Assembly (NCBI GenBank): GCA_946405185.1
Contig: CAMJGH010000012.1
Span: 1-47,899, forward strand
Direction: 5' to 3'
Origin: an uncultured Lachnospiraceae bacterium
GTDB taxonomy: Bacteria; Bacillota; Clostridia; Lachnospirales; Lachnospiraceae
DNA length: 47,899 nucleotides
Shown here: piece by piece, positions 1 to 9,400 of the stretch
Layout of the letters: each line of letters starts with the position of its first letter
Numbering within the stretch: the stretch's first letter is position 1
Notes under the pieces: model-generated
Database searches by the model: none
Told to the model about the DNA's origin: nothing
The model's input: only the letters and a program-made list of their open reading frames with translations
Made by a program: the position numbers and the translations under genes

Positions 1-6
1 ATCGGG

Positions 7-12
7 TACAAT
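7..12 (+). promoter_or_regulatory. Possible -10 box for the rubrerythrin gene
   Basis: TACAAT sits about 50 bases before the rubrerythrin start and matches a sigma-A -10 hexamer at five of six positions. The matching -35 would lie outside the window, so this is tentative. A short GAGGC/GCCTC stem (19-31) follows in the presumed leader. Confidence 0.35.
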
Positions 13-64
13 CAGCATGAGGCTTCGCCTCCAAAACAACAATATCACCCCAAGGAGGATCGTC

Positions 65-607
65 ATGGCAAAGTTTGTCTGTTCCGTTTGCGGTTACGTC
101 TACGAAGGCGATGCCGCTCCTGAGTTCTGCCCTATCTGCAAAGCCCCCGCTTCCAAGTTCGTCAAGCAGGAAGATGAGATGACCTGGGCTGCCGAGCACG
201 TGGTCGGTGTGGCGCAGGGCGCCCCCGAAGACATCATCGCGGATCTGCGCTCCAACTTCACCGGCGAATGTTCCGAAGTCGGCATGTACCTGGCCATGAG
301 CCGCGTGGCCTTCCGCGAAGGCTATCCGGAGATCGGCGAGTACTGGAAGACCGCCGCGTTTGAAGAGGCCGAGCATGCCGCCAAGTTCGCGGAACTGCTG
401 GGCGAAGTCCTCACGGACTCCACCAAGAAGAACCTCGAAATGCGCGTGGAAGCCGAAAACGGCGCCACCGCCGGCAAGACCGACCTGGCCAAGAGAGCCA
501 AAGCGCTCAACCTTGACGCCATCCACGACACCGTGCATGAAATGGCAAGGGACGAAGCCAGACACGGAAAAGCTTTTGCCGGTCTGCTGAAGAGATACTT
601 CGGCTAA
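65..607 (+). CDS. Reverse rubrerythrin (NADH peroxidase-type)
   Basis: A 180-residue non-haem di-iron protein of the rubrerythrin family, which in anaerobes reduces hydrogen peroxide to water with electrons from NADH via a reductase partner; cytoplasmic. The rubredoxin-like domain is at the N-terminus (CSVCG near residue 6 and CPIC near residue 25, four Cys for one iron). The four-helix di-iron domain follows, with ligand motifs GEC, EEAEH, the Glu of VEAE and DEARH. This domain order is 'reverse' to classical rubrerythrin and is typical of Clostridia. The ATG at 65 was chosen over an in-frame ATG at 17 because AAGGAGG lies just upstream and because it starts exactly at the rubredoxin fold. 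It is monocistronic, with a terminator directly downstream. The reductase partner is not in the window. Confidence 0.93.
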   Translation: MAKFVCSVCGYVYEGDAAPEFCPICKAPASKFVKQEDEMTWAAEHVVGVAQGAPEDIIADLRSNFTGECSEVGMYLAMSRVAFREGYPEIGEYWKTAAFEEAEHAAKFAELLGEVLTDSTKKNLEMRVEAENGATAGKTDLAKRAKALNLDAIHDTVHEMARDEARHGKAFAGLLKRYFG

Positions 608-636
608 GCCAAAAAAGGCGCAGATCAAAGCTTTTT

Positions 637-675
637 GAAGGAGTGGGAGAAATCCTGCTCCTTCTTTTGTTTTGT
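637..675 (+). terminator. Rho-independent terminator after rubrerythrin
   Basis: GAAGGAG (637-643) pairs with CTCCTTC (658-664). The inner GGA/TCC pairs close a GAAA loop across a TG/TG mismatch, and TTTTGTTTTG follows. It starts 30 bases after the stop codon. Confidence 0.8.
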
Positions 676-789
676 TGGACACTCCGCGTTATCCTGTGTT
701 CATCTCCCATGAATACACCGGTTAATTAGGCGGAGCAGAATCCGCTGAGCATGTAAACAATGCGGGATGGTTCCCGTAAGCAACGTCAA
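676..789. other. Non-coding stretch, nothing recognised
   Basis: Part of the 314-base gap between the rubrerythrin stop and the lipoprotein stop. Apart from the two hairpins listed separately, I see no open frame with a ribosome binding site, no tRNA-like fold and no clear promoter pair here. Confidence 0.5.
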
Positions 790-822
790 CAGGCGCCCGG
801 AGAGCGTATCTCCGGGCGCCTG
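790..822. terminator. Perfect 14-bp hairpin, probable terminator of the GH28-lipoprotein operon
   Basis: CAGGCGCCCGGAGA (790-803) pairs perfectly with 809-822 around a 5-base loop. It lies about 100 bases past the lipoprotein stop on the minus strand. Neither side has a proper T-tract, so termination is inferred from position and stem strength only. Confidence 0.45.
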
Positions 823-921
823 TGTATTGACTTCTGTTATGGATTGACGGTCTCTTCTTCCACCCGCGCATAGAAAGTGAGGCATCTGCCGCGGGGAGCT
901 GTCTGTCCGCCGCTGTTTCGT

Positions 922-2334
922 TTACGGCTGATACGTGAACACATCGTTCAGCAGATCCGGCTGGTCCCAGTTGATATCGTCATAGACGCGCAGCGTGAAC
1001 CCGATCGACGTGATGTCTTCCAGCTTCTCCACGCCGACCTCCGCCAGGTCATCGTCATCATAATAGATCCGGGAGTAGGCGCGCGTGTGAGGCATCACCG
1101 TGCAGGCCCAGTACGGGTCACACGCCTGGCCGTTGACCGTCACATCGTCCATGGTATACATCAGGAGGCTGTCGGTGTTGTTCTCCAGGTACAGGTTGTA
1201 GACGGTGCCCCAGAAATCATCCACCTCGCCTTCCAGGATGATAAAGGTGATATCATCGTTCTCCACGATGACCTGCTCCGCGCTCCCCGTACGGCGCTCC
1301 GGCACCGTAACGCTGCCGGCAGCCGCTCCGGTGGGGTACAGGGTGAGGAACTTCTCTTCGAGGGTGTCGTACGAATCCGTGTCATACACGCGCAGGTAGA
1401 CGACCAGTTCGTCCACCGACGTGATGCCGCACTCCTTCAGTTCATCCATGTCGATGGCAAAGCCATCGTCAACCGTCTGTCCTGCCGGCACGTCAAACGT
1501 GCCGTACAGCTCCGTCTGCCAGCCGTTGACGGTGCCTTCGCTGAACGAGACGCGAAGGGGTTTGCTGCCGTGGTTGACAGCCGTCACTTTGCCTTCAAAG
1601 CCCCAGATGCCGGTCGTATCGTACCCGTTGAGGGTCACGGTGATCTCTTCGTTGTCCACCAGCACGGCGGCATCGCCGCTCACCGGCGCCGCAGAAGACC
1701 CCGGCTGCTCACCCTGCGAGGCGCCCGGAACCGGAATATCCTCACCGGAAATGGACTTGATCTCTTCCGGCGTGGACCGGATCATGTAGATGACATCGCC
1801 CGGCTCAGTGATGATCAGCTCATCCCCCTTCTGTTCATACGGGATCTTCTGGCCGTCAAGCGTCAGATGCGTGCCATCCCAGGTTCCTTCCAGCACATTG
1901 CCGGCCAGATCAAAACGGAAGGTCCGGTTGCTGTAGAAAGCAACGTATACCGCCATGCCGGCCGCCTCGATCTGCTTCACCTGCTCTTCGGTGGCGTTAT
2001 TCTCTTCCCCTTCCATGCGGACCATCTTGTAGACAGCCTCGATGGTCACCTCGTCCGCGGCAGGCCTGGTGGGTTTTTCGGTCTCCGGTTCCGTCTCGGA
2101 TTCCGTTTCGGTCTCGGTCTCCGTCTCGGTCTCGGTTTCCGTTTCGGTCTCGGTTTCCGTCTCGGATTCGGTCTCTTCCCTGCTCTCCCGGCTGCGGCGG
2201 GTCCGACGGGTGGCTTCTTCCTCTTCGGTCTCCTCGGTGGTCTTGCCGCCGTCCTTCGAGCAGCCCGAAAGCGGCATGACCATCATCATGGCGGCCAGCA
2301 GCAGTGCCAGCCAGACAAACATCCTCTTTTTCAT
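922..2334 (-). CDS. Secreted lipoprotein with a long Glu-Thr linker
   Basis: A 470-residue predicted lipoprotein of unknown function. The signal peptide (KKR, then a Leu/Ala/Met-rich core) ends in a lipobox with Cys at residue 25 (LSGC). A charged linker follows at about residues 30-85, including an ET dipeptide repeated roughly a dozen times. Next is a small beta-rich region resembling the 'fraction to threshold' strands common in clostridial lipoproteins, then two regions repeating the theme 'VENDDITFIIL / VDNEEITVTLNG', which look like two related Ig-like domains. The start at 2334 is preferred to the upstream ATG at 2376 because AGGAGG lies 6 bases before it and the signal peptide begins there. 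It lies 38 bases after the GH28 gene, so the two are probably co-transcribed. The binding partner or substrate is unknown. Confidence 0.8.
   Translation of the reverse strand: MKKRMFVWLALLLAAMMMVMPLSGCSKDGGKTTEETEEEEATRRTRRSRESREETESETETETETETETETETETETESETEPETEKPTRPAADEVTIEAVYKMVRMEGEENNATEEQVKQIEAAGMAVYVAFYSNRTFRFDLAGNVLEGTWDGTHLTLDGQKIPYEQKGDELIITEPGDVIYMIRSTPEEIKSISGEDIPVPGASQGEQPGSSAAPVSGDAAVLVDNEEITVTLNGYDTTGIWGFEGKVTAVNHGSKPLRVSFSEGTVNGWQTELYGTFDVPAGQTVDDGFAIDMDELKECGITSVDELVVYLRVYDTDSYDTLEEKFLTLYPTGAAAGSVTVPERRTGSAEQVIVENDDITFIILEGEVDDFWGTVYNLYLENNTDSLLMYTMDDVTVNGQACDPYWACTVMPHTRAYSRIYYDDDDLAEVGVEKLEDITSIGFTLRVYDDINWDQPDLLNDVFTYQP
2090..2175. repeat. Hexamer microsatellite coding for (Glu-Thr)n
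   Basis: On the plus strand this reads as alternating gtctcg / gtttcc / gttttcg-like hexamers. On the minus strand it codes for the ET repeat of the lipoprotein. Whole hexamers preserve the frame, so length changes would only stretch the linker. Confidence 0.75.
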
Positions 2335-2372
2335 ACGTTCCTCCTGAACTTTGTTTCTATATTTTTTTGCAG

Positions 2373-3713
2373 TCATTTCTTTCCGAAGGCGGCGTCCTCG
2401 GACGTGGTCGTCTTCCAGCTCACATTGTCACGCGCATTCCACGCCGTGGGCTCGTTTCCGGTCAGTTCCACCGACACATTCTCCATGGTGAGGTTTTCGA
2501 TGGCATCCGTCGGATACCCTTCGGCATCGGTGCGGATGGTCACGTTCTCCAGCGTGAAGTCCGCCAGGCGGTACTGGCTGGGCTCCGGCCGCACGTTCAT
2601 GAAGATCTCGCAGTCAAAGGTGCAGTTCTTCACCGTCACGTGGTCCGCCAGAGACAGCGGGATGTCCGTCCTCCCCTGCGTGTCATAGAACTGCGTCCAC
2701 GGGTTCACGTTGAAGAAGCTCACCACCTTGCCGTGCACATCGTCCACGGTGATGTACTCGTAGTGCTGCGGGGTGTCCGGGCGCATCTTCAGCCACAGCA
2801 GGTTGTTGCCGCAGTCCACCTGCACGCGCCGCATGATCACGTTGCGGTTGTGGATGGATTCCGACCCGCACACCAGGCACCCGTGGCAGAAGCCGTAGGT
2901 GCAGTCCTCCACCAGGATGCGCTCGTTCATGCCGTTCTCGGGCGCTTCATCCGCCCACGGCCCCTTGCCGCCCTTTAAGACCACCGCATCGTCGTTGACT
3001 TCCATGCGGCAGTTTTTGACCAGCACGTCCGTGCACACATCGATATCCAGCGCATCCGTACTGGGGCCGCCCAGCGGCGTGGCCTGCGAGAAGATCCGGC
3101 AGCCGATGTACTTCACGCGCCGGCTGCGGTAGAGGTGATTGGTCCAGAACTGGGAGTTCTGCAGGTGCAGCCCCGCCACCAGCACATCCTCGCAGTCCGC
3201 GATGAAGACCAGCCTGGCGCGGTGCTCATCCTTGTTGGTGCACTCGATGTTCCAGTTGCGGCGCAGCCAGAACGACCGCCAGGAGCGCACGCCGTGGCCG
3301 TCGATGGTGCCCGGACCGCACATGGTGAAGCCCTTCAGGCCGATCACGTTGATGAGCGCCGCAAAGTACGGGCAGGTCTGCCCCTCGATGCGGGTGGTCA
3401 TCAGCGGGTAATCCGAAATGTCGTCGCTCCCGCGCAGCACGCCGCCACCGTCCACGTAGAGGCTGACACCCTGCTTAAAGAACAGCGCGCCCGTCTCGTA
3501 AATGCCCGGCGGCACCACCAGCACGCCGCCGCCCTCTTCGGCGATGCGGTCGATCAGCGCCTGGATCTCTTTGGTGTGCAGGCGCCCGTCATCCTGGATG
3601 TCATAGTCCGTCAGCACGTACGGCTTTCCCAGTTCCGACAGTTCCGGCACCCGTGTATCGTAAAACCACTCATCGATGGGTGTCCCGTCCGGAAAAAACT
3701 CTTTTTCCTGCAT
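2373..3713 (-). CDS. Glycoside hydrolase family 28 (polygalacturonase-like)
   Basis: A 446-residue right-handed beta-helix enzyme of the GH28 pectinase family, which hydrolyses galacturonan or rhamnogalacturonan. All four family motifs are present in diverged form: STDALDID (for NTD), NDDAVVLKGG (DD pair), CHGCLVCGSE (for GHG) and LWLKMRP (for RIK). The N-terminal 'GGGVLVVPPGIYETGALFF' segment is typical of the family. No signal peptide is visible, so it probably acts inside the cell on imported oligogalacturonides. Of two in-frame ATGs, the one at 3713 is chosen because AGGAGG ends 6 bases before it, while the ATG at 3719 overlaps that site. It has a well-formed promoter upstream and is followed by the lipoprotein gene. 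uxaB (32.6-34.1 kb) could use the released galacturonate, but it is not in the same operon. Confidence 0.88.
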   Translation of the reverse strand: MQEKEFFPDGTPIDEWFYDTRVPELSELGKPYVLTDYDIQDDGRLHTKEIQALIDRIAEEGGGVLVVPPGIYETGALFFKQGVSLYVDGGGVLRGSDDISDYPLMTTRIEGQTCPYFAALINVIGLKGFTMCGPGTIDGHGVRSWRSFWLRRNWNIECTNKDEHRARLVFIADCEDVLVAGLHLQNSQFWTNHLYRSRRVKYIGCRIFSQATPLGGPSTDALDIDVCTDVLVKNCRMEVNDDAVVLKGGKGPWADEAPENGMNERILVEDCTYGFCHGCLVCGSESIHNRNVIMRRVQVDCGNNLLWLKMRPDTPQHYEYITVDDVHGKVVSFFNVNPWTQFYDTQGRTDIPLSLADHVTVKNCTFDCEIFMNVRPEPSQYRLADFTLENVTIRTDAEGYPTDAIENLTMENVSVELTGNEPTAWNARDNVSWKTTTSEDAAFGKK

Positions 3714-3743
3714 GATCATCCTCCTGTTGAAAGATCACTTCTG

Positions 3744-3772
3744 ATCATACCATAGATTTTGTCGTCTGTCTC
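3744..3772 (-). promoter_or_regulatory. Sigma-A type promoter of the GH28 operon
   Basis: On the minus strand GAGACA (3767-3772) and TATGAT (3744-3749) are 17 bases apart, with TGG just before the -10 (extended -10). The -10 is about 30 bases upstream of the GH28 start. Confidence 0.55.
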
Positions 3773-3781
3773 GAAAAAACA

Positions 3782-3790
3782 TGTTATTAT
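3782..3790 (+). promoter_or_regulatory. Extended -10 promoter of the nicotinamidase-epimerase operon
   Basis: TGTTATTAT carries the TGn extension plus a TATTAT -10. No good -35 is present at 16-18 bases. It points away from the GH28 promoter, making this a short divergent control region. Confidence 0.4.
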
Positions 3791-3841
3791 GGATCAAGAA
3801 ACCGTTCATCCGGCTCATCGCTTCACGCAAGGAGGTTTTCC

Positions 3842-4375
3842 ATGAACACCAACACGTTTCTGATCGCCGTGGATCTGCAGAAGGATTTCATCGACGGCGC
3901 GTTAGGCACGCCGGAAGCCGTCTCCATCGTCCCCGCCGCCGCAGCCCGCATCCTGTCTGCCAGGCAGGAGGGCGTGACGGTCATCGCCACGCTGGACACC
4001 CACGGGGAGGACTACCTGAACACGCGGGAAGGGACATTTCTCCCCATCCCCCACTGCATCAAGGGGACGCCCGGGTGGGAACTGAACCCGGAGATCGCCG
4101 CCGCCCTGGCCGGCTGCCCGCTGGTGGAAAAGCCCACCTTCGGCAGCGTCCGCCTGCCGCAGCTCCTCGAAGGCATCGCCGGCGGCGCGCCGGAGGCCAT
4201 CGAGCTCATCGGCCTGTGCACGGACATCTGCGTGGTCTCTAACACCCTGCTCTTAAAGGCCGCCTTCCCCGAGACCGATATCTGCGTGCGCGCGGACTGC
4301 TGCGCCGGCGTCACGCCCGAAAAACACGCCGCCGCACTCGAGACCATGGCCAGCTGCCAGATCCGCATCCTGTAA
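3842..4375 (+). CDS. Cysteine hydrolase, nicotinamidase/isochorismatase family
   Basis: A 177-residue cytoplasmic hydrolase of the isochorismatase-like fold, most likely a nicotinamidase that turns nicotinamide into nicotinate for NAD salvage. The catalytic triad is visible: Asp in VDLQKDF near residue 9, Lys in EKPTFGS near residue 95, and Cys in GLCTDICV near residue 130. Metal-site residues are seen in LDTHGEDY and in the IPHCIKGTPGWEL segment. The length is that of small nicotinamidases. AAGGAGG precedes the ATG. The stop codon is followed after a short gap by the epimerase gene, so they form a two-gene operon. Other amidases of this fold share these motifs, so the substrate is probable rather than proven. 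Confidence 0.85.
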   Translation: MNTNTFLIAVDLQKDFIDGALGTPEAVSIVPAAAARILSARQEGVTVIATLDTHGEDYLNTREGTFLPIPHCIKGTPGWELNPEIAAALAGCPLVEKPTFGSVRLPQLLEGIAGGAPEAIELIGLCTDICVVSNTLLLKAAFPETDICVRADCCAGVTPEKHAAALETMASCQIRIL

Positions 4376-4392
4376 TGCCAAAGGAGTACCCC

Positions 4393-5202
4393 ATGAAGTT
4401 TTCCGCCGCCGTCACCCTGCAGTACCCCTACCCCTTCACCCCGTACGGCCCGGAGGCCTGGAAGGAGGGGCTTGACTGGATCGCCGCCTCCGGACTTGAC
4501 GGGGCGGAGGTCTGCATCTGCGATTATCACGGGGTCGATGTGCCCGCTTTCAAGGAAGAGCTGGATAAGCGCAGCCTCGGGTGTTCCACCATCTCCACCG
4601 GCCAGGCGCGCGCCCGGGAGGGCCTGTCGTTTTCCGGCGTCCCGGCCGATGTCATCGCCCGCACGCAGGAGCGCTACAGGCAGCACGTCGATGCCGCCGC
4701 CATCCTGCACTCCAAGGTGACGCTGGGTCTCATCTGCGGCGTGGGCAGCCCCGAAAGCCGCGAGGCGGACCTCGCCACCCTGCGGGAGTCCCTCCTGCCG
4801 CTGGCGGACTACGCGGAGAAGAAGGGCGTCATGCTCATCCTCGAGCCGTTAAACCGCTACGAGACGAGCATCTTAAACGCCACGGAAGCCGCCGCGGATT
4901 TCATCCGGAACCGCCTGGGCAACCCTCCTTCGGTGGGCGTGCTCTACGATCTTTTCCATTCCAACATCGAGGACGCCACGTTTGACGGCGCCATCGACCG
5001 GCTGGGAAGCCTTTTGCAGCACGTGCACATTGCGGATTCCAACCGGCAGTTCCCGGGATACGGCCACACGGATTTTGACGCGATCTTCCGCAAACTGAAA
5101 GCCGTGGGCTTTTCCGAATACGCCTCTTTTGAGCACTTCAACCTGCCCTCCCGCGAAACGGTCCTGCAGGAGACCGGCCGGTGGGTGGCTTCCATGCGGT
5201 AA
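4393..5202 (+). CDS. Sugar epimerase/isomerase, xylose isomerase-like TIM barrel
   Basis: A 269-residue TIM-barrel protein of the D-tagatose 3-epimerase / hydroxypyruvate isomerase group (AP endonuclease 2-like fold), acting on ketoses or related sugars with a divalent metal. Putative metal ligands are the Glu of LEPLNRYET, the Asp of YDLFHSN, the His of HVHIADSNR and the Glu of FEHFN, in the order and spacing of the family. GYGHTDFDAIF is also characteristic. The ATG at 4393 is used because AAAGGAG lies 6 bases upstream; another ATG at 4375 overlaps the previous stop codon but has no ribosome site. The substrate cannot be read from the sequence. Pairing with a nicotinamidase gives no obvious pathway. 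Confidence 0.85.
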   Translation: MKFSAAVTLQYPYPFTPYGPEAWKEGLDWIAASGLDGAEVCICDYHGVDVPAFKEELDKRSLGCSTISTGQARAREGLSFSGVPADVIARTQERYRQHVDAAAILHSKVTLGLICGVGSPESREADLATLRESLLPLADYAEKKGVMLILEPLNRYETSILNATEAAADFIRNRLGNPPSVGVLYDLFHSNIEDATFDGAIDRLGSLLQHVHIADSNRQFPGYGHTDFDAIFRKLKAVGFSEYASFEHFNLPSRETVLQETGRWVASMR

Positions 5203-5222
5203 GACCGTTTTCTGCGACAGCC

Positions 5223-5258
5223 AAAAACAGAGCCAGCCATGACGGCCGGCTCTGTTTT
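5223..5258. terminator. Bidirectional terminator between epimerase and corA
   Basis: AAAAA, then CAGAGCCaGCC (5228-5238), a 5-base loop, and GGCcGGCTCTG (5244-5254) followed by TTTT. It has A-rich and T-rich flanks on the two sides and lies between convergent genes, so it can serve both. Confidence 0.85.
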
Positions 5259-5266
5259 CCTGTGAC

Positions 5267-6181
5267 TCACAGCCACTTCTTTTTCTTGAAGTACCACAGG
5301 CACGCGATGACGATGACAAGGCACAGGACCAGCACCGCCGGATAGGCCCACGGGTATTCCAGTTCGGGCATGTAACGGAAGTTCATGCCGTACCACCCGG
5401 TGATCAGCGTGAGCGGCATGAAGATGGAGGTGATGACGGTCAGCAGCGTCATGGTGCGGTTCTGGCGGATGTCCAGTTCCGACTGGTAGAGATCGCGGAT
5501 CTGGATGGCGTGGTCCCGCATGGCGATGACCATGTCCCGCAGGCGGTCCACCCGGTCCGCGAACATGCGGAAATACCGCTCCTCCTCGGTCTTAAAGAAC
5601 TGGTTCTCGTTCTCCTCCAGCTCCTTGGAGAGGTCCATCAGCTGCTCGTAGTGCACGCGAAAATCCCGCATGTCGTTGCGGATGTCGGACACCCGCGAGA
5701 GGACGCTGCCCTGCCCGCCGGCCAGCACCTCTTCTTCCAGGTCGTCCAGCTGCCGTTCGTACCGTTCGAGCACCGTCAGATCCCCGTGGATGATCTGCTC
5801 CAGAAAATCGTAAAAGAATCGCGCCAGACTCGGCAGCCGCCACTTTTTGGTGCGCTGCACCGCCCGCACGATCTCCCCCGCGTACCCCTCGTCGTCGATG
5901 AAGATGATGCCCTTCTCGTCCAGTGCAAACGAAAACTTGTATTCTTTTTTGAGGTTGCTGCGGTCCGGCAGGCAGAACGTACCGGTCAGCGAATCGTAGT
6001 TCACCTCGGCTTTGGTGTTGTGGATGACAAACCCCTCACGCTCCATGTCGATGCCGAGGTCAAACTCCTCGCGGTCTTCCTTCCACTCCTCCGATGACAG
6101 CACCGCCACGTAGGGCGCGCCGGCCGTGCGGAAGGAAACGGCATCGCTGGCCTGTAAGGTCTCTCTGATCACGTAATACAT
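5267..6181 (-). CDS. corA: CorA-family divalent cation transporter
   Basis: A 304-residue inner-membrane channel of the CorA (MIT) family for Mg2+ or related cations. The cytoplasmic N-terminal alpha/beta domain leads into long helices rich in Glu/Arg. Two C-terminal membrane segments follow, with the family signature GMN near residues 265-267 inside WYGMNF and the acidic loop MPELEYPW. The C-terminus ends in KKKK, as usual for the cytoplasmic tail. GGAGG precedes the ATG. It is monocistronic, closed by the shared terminator. Mg2+, Co2+ and Ni2+ transporters and ZntB share the motif, so the ion is inferred. Confidence 0.92.
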   Translation of the reverse strand: MYYVIRETLQASDAVSFRTAGAPYVAVLSSEEWKEDREEFDLGIDMEREGFVIHNTKAEVNYDSLTGTFCLPDRSNLKKEYKFSFALDEKGIIFIDDEGYAGEIVRAVQRTKKWRLPSLARFFYDFLEQIIHGDLTVLERYERQLDDLEEEVLAGGQGSVLSRVSDIRNDMRDFRVHYEQLMDLSKELEENENQFFKTEEERYFRMFADRVDRLRDMVIAMRDHAIQIRDLYQSELDIRQNRTMTLLTVITSIFMPLTLITGWYGMNFRYMPELEYPWAYPAVLVLCLVIVIACLWYFKKKKWL

Positions 6182-6215
6182 GCTGGCCTCCGATCAAGTG
6201 TTTCCGGATGGGTTC

Positions 6216-6245
6216 AGTATAGCATACATTTCCTTCTCCGCCACT
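6216..6245 (-). promoter_or_regulatory. Promoter of corA
   Basis: On the minus strand TGC-TATACT (TATACT at 6216-6221) is an extended -10 about 35 bases before the corA start. The -35 at 16-17 bases (TGGCGG) is weak. Confidence 0.45.
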
Positions 6246-6403
6246 CTTTTGGCATATTCACGGATTCCCGTCCGCAAGTTGGGGCAGGATGCCGATGACA
6301 GGGAGACATTTTTTTGCTATGTTGGATATATATTTCCTCTTGATGATCCATCTTTTCCAACCGAAGCAACCGTTTCTTGCTGCACATGACAGGAGGTATC
6401 GCC

Positions 6404-9400
6404 ATGCGTACGCATCATCGCTCTTGCCGAAGTCCCTTCTTCTCCCGCGCCGGCCTGCGGCGCACCACCGCCCTCTTTGCGGCCATTTTGCTGGCTTTTC
6501 TGCCGCTCTTCCTGCTCTCCCTCCCCGTCCGGGCGGCAAAGCAGACCACTCTGCAGCTGGTTAAGACCACCATCAACCGCCCCGAGGATGAAACGCCTTT
6601 CTACCAGGACTCCTTTAACTACAGCTACGAAGCCTCGGAGCTGGTCCACTCCACCCACTATGAAAAATACTACGACGGAAGACTGGTCGAGAAGGCAGAC
6701 TTCATCGTCACCTGCAGCGGCCCTCCGGCCAGCTTCCGGTCCGGTGAGACCATCTCGTTCACCATGACCGCCGAGATCAAAAACCACTGGTATGAAAGCG
6801 AGATCCACCGGGAATATTTCGCGACCGGCGGCAACATCGAAAAGAATGACGGGTTCATCGCCTGCCGTGTCCTAGCCAAGTCCGCTCCCGCCACAGGTGA
6901 GAATATCTACTCGGCCACCGACTCCGGCACGCTGACCATCCCGGACGGGAGCATCTACTACCGCATCGTCTTCCACGGCGCGGGATCCGAGACCATCTGG
7001 GAGTACGAGGCGGTAGAAGACGAGCCCGAAACCGCCGAAGAGACCGCCCGTCCCACCCGGTCCGGACGCCGGCAGGACGTGGTGACGGAAGCTGACGAGA
7101 AGCCCGGGCAGGATGGCGGGACGTCCATCTTCAGCGACATTTTTGAAGATATCGATCCCGGCACGGCGGTGGGCGTGGGCGTCGGCGCCATTGCCGTGAT
7201 CGGCGGGGGAACCGCCATCAGCCGCGCCCGGAAAAAGAAGCCAAAACAGCCGAAACAGGAAAAAAAGAAGCCGGAGGAGCCCGAAGAGGAGCCTCCGCGC
7301 GAATACCGGATGTACACCTACAAGGACTTCGGCAACGCCATCGCCCGCGGGGCCAAGCCCGTGTACGTCTATGCCCGCATCGTCACGGTCACGAAGGGCG
7401 TGGAGTCCCCCAGCCCCGAGTGGACCGTGAAGATCTCCCCGTCCGGCATCGGCCTCAATGTCCGCCGCGCCGGCATGGCCGGTGAGTGGATGGCGGCGGA
7501 AGTTGTAGCGCCGGAGGAAGGCAAAGACGTGCAGGGCTCCGTTGTCTTTACCTTAAACGGCCCCGGCGGCGTCTTCCGGCAGGAAGTCATCTTCCGCATC
7601 GTCGGGAAGCCTTACATCGTCTTCCCGCGGGATCTCGAGGACGGCAAGTGGGACATCGCCGCGGATCTGTCCCTCGTGGAGATGATCGCCGGCGCCGGCG
7701 GGCAGGATAAACTGCGGTTCGCGTTCGCGGATGCCGCCAAAGAGCCCGTGAAGATCCGCTTCACGGGTACCGACGGCTTTGTGATCACGGCCGAAAAGGA
7801 CACGAAATTCGCCTACACCTACTGGGCCCGCATCGACAACCGCACCCCGCCGGCTCCGCGTGAGAGCGGCGTGTTTGCCGATAAGACCACGCGGCAGATC
7901 ACCATCGAAGCGGACTTTGAAGACTGGGGCACCGTTTACGGGTACTTCTCCATCGACCTCTACCCGTTCGGGCTCTCGGTGCTTATAAGCGGCGGGCCAA
8001 ACCCCTTGCGTGCGAAGACTCCCGGTGTCCGGCAGGTGTTAAAAGGCGGCCGTCTGGAGGTGCTCTCCTACCTCACGCGCGACCCTAACAAGCTCACGCT
8101 CGACCCGCTGATCCGGCCCACGGGGTTTGACCTGTGTTACACCCGGCTGAACGATGACGGCACTGCTCTCATCGGCATGAAGCCACAATACTTCCGGGTG
8201 GGGAAACTCGCCCATACGTCCGCCGAAGGCAAGAACATCCTGGCCAAATACCGGTGTCCCATCGGATGGCACAGCGCCGGCTTCTCCTTCACACCGGAGG
8301 ATTCCCTCCCGGAGATGAAGGATGAGTACGTCTTCTTCCTGCCGGTCACGGCGACCCAAGATCCGTCCGTGAACATCCGCATCCCGGTGCGGCTGCTCGG
8401 CGAGCCGTTTGACCCGCGCGCCGGCTGGGACAAGGAGTTTAAGGAGCTGTGCGTGACGGCCATCCGGTACTTCCCGGGCGATGTGGCCCACCGTTACGTG
8501 CAGTACATCAAAGCCAATTTCAATGACCCGGACCTGTGGGATGCCTCCGAGCTGCGCGCCATGCGCTACGAGATGATCCGCGCCGCCCAGGATTTCTGGA
8601 CGCGCCAGTACGCGTACCAGATGCGGCTGATCGATCATTACGATGCCACCGAAGCCATCTTCAAGAAGCCCATGCGCTTCATCGGCGATACCTTCTTCTC
8701 CATTTGGGCCAAGTACGTGTTCGGGAACAACGAGGCATGGATCACCCCGCTCAAGGACCTGGTGGTCAACATCGTGGACGAAGCCATCTGGAACTACGCC
8801 TACACCGGAAAGACGGACATCGATTTCCAGGAGCACATTTTCACCCTGGCCACGTCCGCACTGGAAAACCAGATCTCCATCGCGGACGATTCCGGCATGG
8901 GGTACGTGATGAGCCTGCAGTCGAAGGACACCAAGAAGCTGGCCGTGGTGCTGGTACTCTACCTCCTGGTGGACTGGTTCTCCCACTACTATCAGATGAA
9001 CCCGCGGGATTTCTTCGAGGCGCTGCGCAAGACCTGCCTGGACACCTCCGTGATGGCCGTCAAGAAGTGCGTCGGGGCCGGCCTGGCCAAAGCCATGAAT
9101 TCCGAAGCGGTCAAAAACTTCTTCCGGAATTCCTTCTGGGACACCATCAACAAGAACCTCCCCGGCCAGGCGCGCATCAGCATGACGCAGCTTGACAAGC
9201 AGGGCAACGAGATCATCACGAAGCGCGTGGTAGCCGGAAACCTGGACAAAGCCATCATTCAGGAAGGCGTGGGGACGGTCCAGATGGGTTCCGGTGCCCG
9301 CATCTCCCCGGACCAGCTGATCACCCTGGAAGAGGCCAGGCGGCTGCTCGGCGGCCCGGGCATCACCGCGGAGTTCTTCAACAATCTCAAGGTGGATGCC

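Noticed and set aside
608-921. tRNA or small RNA gene
   Set aside because: No cloverleaf or known RNA motif could be folded. The two hairpins are explained as terminators.
2042-2347. Ser-Val repeat protein on the plus strand
   Set aside because: It is the complementary reading of the lipoprotein's (Glu-Thr)n tract.
877-2688. 603-residue plus-strand open frame
   Set aside because: Lies antisense to the lipoprotein and GH28 genes, has low-complexity Gly/Phe/Leu runs mirroring the ET repeat, and has no ribosome site or family motif.
6377-6403. Upstream ATG for the 1100-residue protein
   Set aside because: No ribosome site, whereas AGGAGG sits just before the ATG at 6404 where the signal peptide begins.
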